Shown here: one piece after another, positions 8,514 to 14,313 of the stretch
Layout: each line of letters starts with the position of its first letter
Position numbering within the stretch: position 1 is the stretch's first letter
DNA from: Paludibacteraceae bacterium
GTDB taxonomy: Bacteria > Bacteroidota > Bacteroidia > Bacteroidales > Paludibacteraceae
DNA length: 54,776 nt
Direction of reading: 5' to 3'
Assembly (NCBI GenBank): GCA_024405875.1
Contig: JAKSOA010000014.1
Location: 1-54,776 of the forward strand
Position numbers and translations under genes: made by a program
The notes under the pieces: model-generated
The model's input: the letters and a program-made list of their open reading frames with translations, nothing else
Told to the model about the DNA's origin: nothing
Database searches by the model: none

Positions 8514-9140
8514 ATGAATTCGTATATAATTGATAATAAGAAATTTGTAAGTATTGAGGATTTGTATGATACAATATATGCGCCTGATGCCCTAAAGTTT
8601 GAAATAGGTCATTTGGCTGTGGTTTTAATGGTGCTTGCAACTCCCTCTCAAAACTATCAATCATCAACAGAGATATGCTCTTCGAACGCACAAATTATAA
8701 TGCCAGATTTGAACCCACATAAACTAGATGTTGGCACGTTTTGTAATTTTAGCGAATTTCAGCTAAGCGTCAATAGAACTGTACAGCATACCCGTGAGGT
8801 GACTAACTATGCACATTTTTATGATTCATTTTGTAAAAACATTTCTTTGCATGGTCAAAGGATAGTGTTGGAACCTCTTTTTTCCAAAATGGCAAAAGGT
8901 TTAGGTTCTCTTAAAGTAAAACAATCGTATGTTGACACAAGTGCAGATAAAATAGAATTTCATCTAAATCTTTATAACGGGGTGTATGTTTCTGCTTTGA
9001 AAAGCATTGATACTTGTGATGATGATATGGTTACATTTACAATTTCGGCTAACAACGAAATGATAACGGCTGGATATATGTCTATGTCTGTTTTAAATGA
9101 GCGTCTGCAACAAGTTCAAAGGTCATTGCAAATTGTATGA
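8514..9140 (+). CDS. Hypothetical protein, second gene of the three-gene operon
   Basis: 208 aa, no signal peptide, no family recognised. The ATG lies one base after the previous stop. Its own stop overlaps the next start (ATGA at 9137-9140), which implies translational coupling. It is a mixed alpha/beta protein with a hydrophobic N-terminal helix (GHLAVVLMVLA) and no obvious catalytic motif. In such pairs a TIGR04255-like partner is often followed by a small protein of unknown role, so a complex between the two products is a reasonable but unproven idea. Confidence 0.6.
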   Translation: MNSYIIDNKKFVSIEDLYDTIYAPDALKFEIGHLAVVLMVLATPSQNYQSSTEICSSNAQIIMPDLNPHKLDVGTFCNFSEFQLSVNRTVQHTREVTNYAHFYDSFCKNISLHGQRIVLEPLFSKMAKGLGSLKVKQSYVDTSADKIEFHLNLYNGVYVSALKSIDTCDDDMVTFTISANNEMITAGYMSMSVLNERLQQVQRSLQIV

Positions 9141-9982
9141 AAAATTACCCTGCCACATTAATACCGATTCCTGGTTGGGAAAGACTTCTAAATATTGATA
9201 AAATTAGAAATTCAAACATTGATTTCCCTATAGTAAGGAGAATATCGGGTATTTTTAAGCAAAATCGGCATTTTTTTATTGAGGTTGGACAAGGGGTTTA
9301 TCACTTATTGTTGGATGCGAACTTGCCTGAATATAATCTGAGCAGTATAGCGGACTTATCGATGAACATTATAAGTGATGAATGTTCAATTGAGGACTCT
9401 ATGTATAGGCATAATATAAAGGATGCTAAAGGAAATGATATAGACAATTGGAATGGCGAGCGTGTTCTCTTGAGAAAATATAAGAAGTGCTTACATTGTG
9501 TAGATCCGTGTTATTTTATTGCACTTAAAGCATCCAACATACATAATCAGACATTTACATACGAACGCCAATATGCTGATATCAAACAGTATAATAAGGA
9601 TAAAGAAAGCATAGATACCAAAGATCCTAAAGAAATAATAATCAAAGCCTTTAGTTCTAATGATTTATACAAGGTGAATGGAGTTTTGAAACTTAAACAT
9701 TCTCCTACTAAATTGAATTATTGGCATACGGTACTTAAAACCTACGCACCTAAGCATAGTAAAGGTCTTAAAAAAATCGATAGTAGATGGAAACAAGATG
9801 TGGCACAACAGATATTTGAGTCAATTTTAAGAAAGAATATCTGGATCAATGAGTTGCCTTGTAAATGCTTATCATCGAATGAATATGAAAACAAAGAGTA
9901 TTGCAAGATAAGAAGATTTATTGAAAGAATTTTTATCAAAATTCAAACTTTCATACTGAGCGCAGTTCTTGTGGATAAGTAA
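9137..9982 (+). CDS. Hypothetical protein, third gene of the three-gene operon
   Basis: 281 aa starting at the ATG that overlaps the preceding stop by 4 nt. I recognise no family. It is basic and Lys/Asn-rich in the second half, has a Cys pair (CLHC) and YFIALKAS in the middle, and a conspicuous HSPTKLNYWH stretch. The C-terminus (IFIKIQTFILSAVLVDK) is hydrophobic and could be a short membrane anchor. Alternatively it may be non-native, because the frame stops exactly where the deaminase relic begins. The 3' end may have been reshaped by the recombination that left that relic. Confidence 0.55.
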   Translation: MKNYPATLIPIPGWERLLNIDKIRNSNIDFPIVRRISGIFKQNRHFFIEVGQGVYHLLLDANLPEYNLSSIADLSMNIISDECSIEDSMYRHNIKDAKGNDIDNWNGERVLLRKYKKCLHCVDPCYFIALKASNIHNQTFTYERQYADIKQYNKDKESIDTKDPKEIIIKAFSSNDLYKVNGVLKLKHSPTKLNYWHTVLKTYAPKHSKGLKKIDSRWKQDVAQQIFESILRKNIWINELPCKCLSSNEYENKEYCKIRRFIERIFIKIQTFILSAVLVDK

Positions 9983-9983
9983 A

Positions 9984-10346
9984 TCATCTTATTGAGGCTT
10001 GGCAGTGGCGACGGTATAATCCTTATATGGCACTTGCCGATGATATTTTTGAGGCACAAGATAGGGTATCGCCATTGAGGCTTTGCCTACAAGTAACATT
10101 CATATAGGCTACTACAATGATTATAACAACTATCATATTTGGAATTGGGTGAAATGGACAAAAGAGGGGCTTGCTGTTCCGCCTATTGTTCTTGGCACCG
10201 ATGACTGCGGCATTTTCTCCACCAACATCTACAATGAGTACGCCCACCTGTTCTGCAACCTTGTGAATATTCATCACCTCTCACGCACGGAGGCACTTGA
10301 GATTATATCCAAAATCCACCACGCCTCCAAGATTTATGCGTTTTAA
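9984..10346 (+). pseudogene. Frameshifted C-terminal relic of a second adenosine-deaminase-family gene
   Basis: Two blocks in different frames align with the deaminase gene at the window start. Block A (about 9984-10080) reads LIEAWQWRRYNPYMAL, comparable to FMDAWLLRGDEPSLYL there. Block B (about 10067-10346) reads IAIEALPTSNIHIG, then VLGTDDCGIFSTNIYNEY, comparable to HIAIECNPTSNLRIG and SINTDDAGIFATSLEKEF. Block B ends in a normal TAA. Between the blocks the frame shifts and roughly 80 residues present in the intact gene are missing. The catalytic HxH half is absent, so this cannot be a working enzyme. The 509-bp stretch 9983-10491 otherwise holds only the zeta promoter. Confidence 0.75.
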
Positions 10347-10440
10347 TTGTGGTAAAAAATTTTGACCACCTTTCTTCGTTGAAATATAGACCACAACTCC
10401 TCACCACCGCACAAAGTGGAGGGGAGAATTTGGTTACCAT

Positions 10441-10473
10441 TTTGGTATCCAAAAAATATTTTTACTATATTTG
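10441..10473 (+). promoter_or_regulatory. Promoter of the Phd-zeta gene
   Basis: TTTG at 10441-10444 and TATATTTG at 10466-10473, spacer 21 bp. This gives a leader of only ~12 nt to ATG 10492 and supports that start over the upstream in-frame codon, which lies within the -7 box. Confidence 0.65.
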
Positions 10474-10491
10474 CGGTGTAAAAGGTTGGTT

Positions 10492-11304
10492 ATGAAAATT
10501 ATTTCTGCAAGAGATTTCAGGGAGAATCAGTCCAAGTATCTTGGATTTGTGGACAAGGGTGAAAGTGTTATTCTGCAGGTTAGGGGCGGATGCTACAAGA
10601 TTATGCCTGTTTCTGATGATGATGTTCTTATGAACAGGTATGACATTCCGGCGTTTCTTCAAACGCTTACTGCCGCAGAGGGTGCTCCCTCTTATCTGAC
10701 AATCGGTGCCAAGCCGCAAGGCAAGGTTCTCTACATTCTTGGTGGCTGTAACGGTGCAGGCAAAACTACTGCCTCACGTACCGTCCTGCCAGAACTTTTT
10801 GGGTGTAAGGAGTTTATTAATGCCGATGAGATTGCTCACGGGCTCTCTCCATATAATCCTGGTTCGGCAGACCCTATGGCGGCACGCCTTATGCTTGAGA
10901 GGGTGAATGAGTTTTTGAAAGGTGAACAAAGTTTCTCAATTGAGACCACTCTCTCAACCCGTAGTTACAAGGGCTTGGTTGAGAAGGCTCACGCCGCAGG
11001 GTTCTATGTGTGTTTGGTATATTTCTTCCTGGACTCTGTTGAGGTTGCAAAGCAGAGGGTTGCCGCCCGTGTAAAGGCTGGCGGTCATAATATTCCCACA
11101 GATGTAATAGAAAGGCGTTACCATCGGGGACTGAGGAATCTGTTTGAACTCTTTATGCCTGTGGTTGATGAGTGGCATCTGTATGATAATACAAATCTGG
11201 ATATTAAGCCTGTTGCATTAGGTGGTTTAAATAGTGATGATGTGATTGTTGATGATGTTAAATTTAATAAGGTAAAAGATTATGGATATTTCAAAGGTCA
11301 ATGA
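10492..11304 (+). CDS. Phd/YefM-like antitoxin domain fused to zeta toxin
   Basis: 270 aa in one uninterrupted frame. Residues 1-45 (MKIISARDFRENQSKYLGFV ... VILQV ... YKIMPV) look like the DNA-binding start of a Phd/YefM antitoxin. Residues 78-270 are a zeta-toxin kinase: Walker A GCNGAGKT (G85-T92), FINADEIAHG with the expected catalytic Asp (D112), SIETTLSTRS, and VDEWHLYDNTN. Known zeta toxins phosphorylate UDP-sugar precursors of peptidoglycan and are held by a separate epsilon antitoxin. Here the putative regulatory/antitoxin domain is in cis, which is unusual. The 3' end overlaps a 58-aa ORF by 23 nt, a possible second antitoxin. A strong promoter precedes it, so it is probably a self-contained module. 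Confidence 0.8.
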   Translation: MKIISARDFRENQSKYLGFVDKGESVILQVRGGCYKIMPVSDDDVLMNRYDIPAFLQTLTAAEGAPSYLTIGAKPQGKVLYILGGCNGAGKTTASRTVLPELFGCKEFINADEIAHGLSPYNPGSADPMAARLMLERVNEFLKGEQSFSIETTLSTRSYKGLVEKAHAAGFYVCLVYFFLDSVEVAKQRVAARVKAGGHNIPTDVIERRYHRGLRNLFELFMPVVDEWHLYDNTNLDIKPVALGGLNSDDVIVDDVKFNKVKDYGYFKGQ

Positions 11305-11458
11305 GGCGTTAACAGCCTCGATTTTTAAATCACGCAAGATTATGCTACGTGAGAAGGCTCTGCATAATGAAGATGTAGTTGTGGGTGACGGTAATGGCGG
11401 TGTCAGGTACATTAACGCTCGTGAGTTTCTTGAAACTCACCCTGAGTTCAGATTGTAA
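11282..11458 (+). CDS. 58-aa protein overlapping the zeta gene (candidate partner or antitoxin)
   Basis: ATG at 11282 inside the end of the zeta frame, stop TAA at 11456-11458. The product starts MDISKVNEALTASIFKSRKI and ends YINAREFLETHPEFRL. It is a small, charged, coherent protein with helix-forming start and end. The 23-nt overlap indicates translational coupling, as in toxin-antitoxin operons. No family recognised; the partner role is inferred from position and size. Confidence 0.6.
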   Translation: MDISKVNEALTASIFKSRKIMLREKALHNEDVVVGDGNGGVRYINAREFLETHPEFRL

Positions 11459-11561
11459 AGTTGTATGCCGCCACCTCCCGGTCCAGCACCACACGTTTTC
11501 CACGCACATTAAACACTTGAGGCACAGGCGTAGAGCCTACCTCGTTCACACGCCCGTTCAT
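11448..11561 (-). pseudogene. N-terminal ORF6N fragment (37 codons)
   Basis: On the minus strand an ATG (11561-11559) overlaps the stop of the ORF6N gene (ATGA) and opens a 37-codon frame containing VPQVFNVRGKRVVLDREVAAY. This is the start of an ORF6N domain, truncated right after VAAY. Its 3' end overlaps the end of the 58-aa ORF on the other strand. It is a remnant of another ORF6N gene in a former tandem array. Confidence 0.7.
11463..11552. repeat. 90-bp direct repeat A (ORF6N N-terminus)
   Basis: Nearly identical to 12729-12818 (a handful of mismatches). Both encode, on the minus strand, the N-terminal piece of an ORF6N domain. The pair brackets the whole ORF6N gene, a configuration that could let the 1.27-kb unit be deleted or amplified by homologous recombination. 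Confidence 0.8.
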
Positions 11562-12613
11562 ACTTTTAAAACTAACTCAGGTTGTTGGAGTAATTCATCA
11601 ATCAGATGATGGTACATATTTTTGTTCTCAACGCCATTTATTGATGTGATTTTCATTCCGGCATCTTTAGAAGAACAACCGCAGTCATAAATTTTTTCTG
11701 TGTTGGTGTTATAATCCAGCATAATATAGCGGTCGTGGTAAATTCCTCCATTGTGTCTAAACCTTATACTAAGGTTATTTCGCCCATAAAGAGCCTTCTC
11801 TAAATTTGATTTAGTCAGATGATTCCCTACATTTTCACTGAAGATAGTAACTTCAACACCGTTTCTAACACTTGAAAGTAGTAGTTCAATGGTTCTTACA
11901 CCAATATAATTGTCCACTATAAAGATGGTTTTTACCGCTTCAGCATAAATGCTTAAATAAACCATATTTGCCTCTTGTATAGAGTTATTGTGAATCAAGA
12001 TATCTTTCCCTTGATGAAAATCTGTGAACCCTTGAACAATGTCCTTAAATTCGGCACGTGTAACCATATTGTCCATTCTATCTTTCAGTGTATTAATCTT
12101 TTCATCTTGCTGTTCAATGTAATATTGCATCTTACACCCCGATGCCAGGCAAGGATTATTATATAGAAAGTCTTTCATTGCCTTAAAGGCTCTGATTAAC
12201 ATTTTGCTTTGCCGTGTAGCCAAATCTCCCTTTAATACTGAGGTAAGCATATAAACGCCCTGTTCTGTAAAGGCGTACGGTTTGTATTGTCGGCCTCCGC
12301 GACCTTCTGTTTTTGAGGTCAAAATTTTTGACCTCAAAAACTGTTCGCACTCTTTTTTTGTCAGTTGAAACATAAAATCAAGGTCAAATCTTTCAATATT
12401 ATTTTTGACCTGTTGATTGAATGCTTTGGTGGAGTATCCATATATTCTGGCAAGGTCAATATCTAGTAAGACACGCTCTCCACGAATGTTATAAATAAGG
12501 TCTTTTAGTTGTGTGTGGGCGTATATAAGCCCTGTTTCAGGAATTGCAACTAGTGTATTAACTTCCTCTTCAAACTCAATTGGAATGCTGCGTTTCAGCA
12601 CCTTTTCAAGCAT
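11558..12613 (-). CDS. ORF6N-domain protein with C-terminal PLD-like half site
   Basis: 351 aa from ATG 12613. The frame is open further upstream to a TAG near 12763, but the only start there is a TTG at 12700. After ~35 residues left over from an older ORF6N copy comes a complete ORF6N domain: LIYNIRGERVLLDIDLARIY, then KNNIERFDLDFMFQLTKKE and YKPYAFTEQGVYML. Next is a coiled-coil-like linker (IEQQDEKINTLKDRMDNM), then a domain with VDNYIG, IFSEN, YHDRYIMLDY and CGCSSKDAG. The latter matches PLD-like sites common in Bacteroidota ORF6N proteins. ORF6N is a KilA-N-like domain of phages and mobile elements, probably DNA-binding. It probably relates to mobile-element or phage interaction; exact role unknown. 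Confidence 0.75.
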   Translation of the reverse strand: MLEKVLKRSIPIEFEEEVNTLVAIPETGLIYAHTQLKDLIYNIRGERVLLDIDLARIYGYSTKAFNQQVKNNIERFDLDFMFQLTKKECEQFLRSKILTSKTEGRGGRQYKPYAFTEQGVYMLTSVLKGDLATRQSKMLIRAFKAMKDFLYNNPCLASGCKMQYYIEQQDEKINTLKDRMDNMVTRAEFKDIVQGFTDFHQGKDILIHNNSIQEANMVYLSIYAEAVKTIFIVDNYIGVRTIELLLSSVRNGVEVTIFSENVGNHLTKSNLEKALYGRNNLSIRFRHNGGIYHDRYIMLDYNTNTEKIYDCGCSSKDAGMKITSINGVENKNMYHHLIDELLQQPELVLKV

Positions 12614-12818
12614 TGAGACACCCTCTGCCGTAAAGGCGAAAGGCAGGTATCTTGACCCACCTCTTCCACTCGTTTTTGAGATTACAATTTGTAATAACAA
12701 ACACTCTTCTTCACTTAATTTGAACCACGTATGCCGCCACCTCCCGGTCCAGCACTACGCGTTTTCCACGCACATTAAACACTTGAGGCATAGGAGTAGA
12801 GCCTACCTCGCTCACCCG
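12614..12818 (-). pseudogene. Internally deleted ORF6N copy upstream of the ORF6N gene
   Basis: Minus strand: VPQVF-type start (here MPQVFNVRGKRVVLDREVAAY) followed directly, in another frame, by WFKLSEEECLLLQIVISKT and RYLPFAFTAEGVSMLEKV. About 25 codons of the normal ORF6N core are missing and the frame is broken at the junction. The distal part is in frame with the intact gene and is read as its leader if translation starts at TTG 12700. Confidence 0.7.
12729..12818. repeat. 90-bp direct repeat B (ORF6N N-terminus)
   Basis: Partner of 11463-11552, same orientation, 1266 bp apart. Confidence 0.8.
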
Positions 12819-12843
12819 TGTCGTTGTGGTGTAGAGAATTTGT

Positions 12844-12873
12844 TTTGCAATTCAAAAAAAATCCATACATTTG
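12844..12873 (+). promoter_or_regulatory. Promoter of the Rpn-type gene
   Basis: TTTG (12844-12847) and TACATTTG (12866-12873), spacer 18 bp, ahead of the ATG at 12955. Confidence 0.55.
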
Positions 12874-12954
12874 CAGAAACAAAGTGCCGAAAATTATTTG
12901 CAGCAAGCCGAAGGCTGCTAATTAGAAATGAGTTTTCACTAATTTTTAATTAAT

Positions 12955-13896
12955 ATGGATAATTTTCGTTACGTGAACCCGTTGACAGACTTCGGGTTCA
13001 AAAGAAACTTCGGTGATGCCGAGGTTATGAAAGCGTTCCTTACAGATTTGTTGGAACTGAGTTCTGAAATCAAGGAAATCACACACCTTGACAAAGAGCG
13101 TCTTTCAGAGACGCAGATGGGCAGGGGCGTGGTGTTTGACCTGCTATGTGAGACCGTTGACGGCTCCCGTTTCATTGTGGAGATGCAGAAGCGCAAGCAG
13201 AAGCATTTTGCGGAGCGGATGGTGTTCTACCTCTCAAGAGAGGTGGCGTCACAGACCAAGAGAGAAGAGTGGGATTACAACATCCTTCCGGTCTATGGAA
13301 TCTTCTTCCTTGACTTCCACCTGCCTGATTTCAAACCCAGCACCCTCAGGACCATAGAGTTCATAGTGAGGGAGACAGGAGAGGTCCTGACCGACAAGGT
13401 CAAGGCGTTCACTCTGGAACTGCCGTCATACGATGGCAAACCCGACGATGAATGTAAGACGCAGATGGATTACTGGCTTTATAATTTGGCTAATATGGAG
13501 ACAATGCAAACCGATTTGAAATTCAAGGACAAGCAGCCTGCGTTTGAGAAAATGCAGAAGTTGTCAGAACTGTCCGCAATGACCAAGGCGGAGAGCGACC
13601 AGTACTTCTGGGAGCAGGATTATTACATTACCATAAAGAACGCCGAAGATTATGAGCGTGAGGATAGAGAGAAGAAAAGAGCCGAAATCTTAGCGGAAGG
13701 ACGTGCGGAAGGACGTGCGGAAGGACGTGCGGAAGGACGTGCGGAAGGACGTGCAGAAGGACGTGCAGAAGGTCTTGAGCAAGGAATTGAGCAAGAAAAA
13801 CTAAGCGTAGCAAGAAACATGAAGCAAGAAGGCCTTGAAGTCTTGCTTATTTCTAAAGTCACAGGTCTCAGCGCAGAGGAAATCAGCAAACTCTGA
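12955..13896 (+). CDS. Rpn-family PD-(D/E)XK nuclease / putative transposase with AEGR repeat tail
   Basis: 313 aa. The N-terminus NPLTDFGFKRNFGD is the hallmark of the Rpn/PDDEXK_2 family. The nuclease core is visible as VVFDLLCETVDGSRFIVEMQ, i.e. D-(x)n-E-x-Q, with active-site Asp and Glu and the family's typical Gln. Family members are recombination-promoting DNA nucleases, often many per genome. Residues ~246-275 are a tandem AEGR repeat, encoded by 12-bp units, leading to a short C-terminal helical domain (SVARNMKQEGLEVLLISKVTGL) typical of the family. It has its own promoter and terminator, so it is monocistronic. It probably acts on DNA recombination or serves as a selfish element; no transposon ends were found. 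Confidence 0.85.
   Translation: MDNFRYVNPLTDFGFKRNFGDAEVMKAFLTDLLELSSEIKEITHLDKERLSETQMGRGVVFDLLCETVDGSRFIVEMQKRKQKHFAERMVFYLSREVASQTKREEWDYNILPVYGIFFLDFHLPDFKPSTLRTIEFIVRETGEVLTDKVKAFTLELPSYDGKPDDECKTQMDYWLYNLANMETMQTDLKFKDKQPAFEKMQKLSELSAMTKAESDQYFWEQDYYITIKNAEDYEREDREKKRAEILAEGRAEGRAEGRAEGRAEGRAEGRAEGLEQGIEQEKLSVARNMKQEGLEVLLISKVTGLSAEEISKL
13693..13776 (+). repeat. Seven 12-bp units inside the Rpn gene
   Basis: Five perfect GCGGAAGGACGT units (13693-13752) plus two diverged units. They encode Ala-Glu-Gly-Arg repeats. The unit is a multiple of three, so copy-number change alters linker length without breaking the frame. Confidence 0.9.
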
Positions 13897-13927
13897 CCGC
13901 ACCCCAAACAGTAACCCAACTTAAACT

Positions 13928-13975
13928 ATCACCACCACCAACTCTGGAAACGGAGAAGATGGTGGTGATTTTTGT
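13928..13975 (+). terminator. Rho-independent terminator after the Rpn gene
   Basis: ATCACCACCA (13928-13937) pairs with TGGTGGTGAT (13960-13969), with an inner CTC/GAG-type stem, then TTTTTG. Confidence 0.8.
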
Positions 13976-14161
13976 ATGTTGCCAAATTCGCTACACGGCT
14001 GTACCCTTATCCGCCACAACACTTTGACAATCACACACTTGAAACGCCCTAACTTTGTGGCGTAGAGTGCATTGTAGTGCCGTTTGACCACGTCAAATGA
14101 CGCTGCTATGGCATCTAAGATGTTCTTTTTCAGTATGTTATATAAGCATATTGTGTGCCTG
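13976..14161. other. Gap without a supported gene
   Basis: Between the Rpn terminator and the next promoter neither strand shows a frame with recognisable protein features. An 86-codon minus-strand frame exists but has no family resemblance and runs through the terminator, so I do not call it. Confidence 0.5.
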
Positions 14162-14197
14162 TTTGTGTGAGTAGTCCGCACGCCTCACATACGTTTG
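14162..14197 (+). promoter_or_regulatory. Candidate promoter of the surface-protein cluster
   Basis: TACGTTTG (14190-14197) is a good -7 element. The nearest TTTG (14162-14165) is slightly too far (24 bp). It would give a ~110-nt leader to ATG 14314. Confidence 0.4.
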
Positions 14198-14313
14198 CAT
14201 ATATTACTCATACTGAACAAAGCATCAAAACAATAAACAAATGTCAGCAGAACATTAAACGCAACACAGAAGAACAAATAATAGAAAAACAAAAAAATTA
14301 AATACTAAAAATT

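Noticed and set aside
13693-13776. CRISPR-like array
   Set aside because: Units are contiguous 12-bp coding repeats without spacers.
12955-13896. Insertion sequence with terminal inverted repeats around the Rpn gene
   Set aside because: No terminal inverted repeats or target-site duplication found; it has its own promoter and terminator.
13921-14181. 86-codon minus-strand frame after the Rpn gene
   Set aside because: Runs through the terminator hairpin and shows no recognisable domain or promoter.
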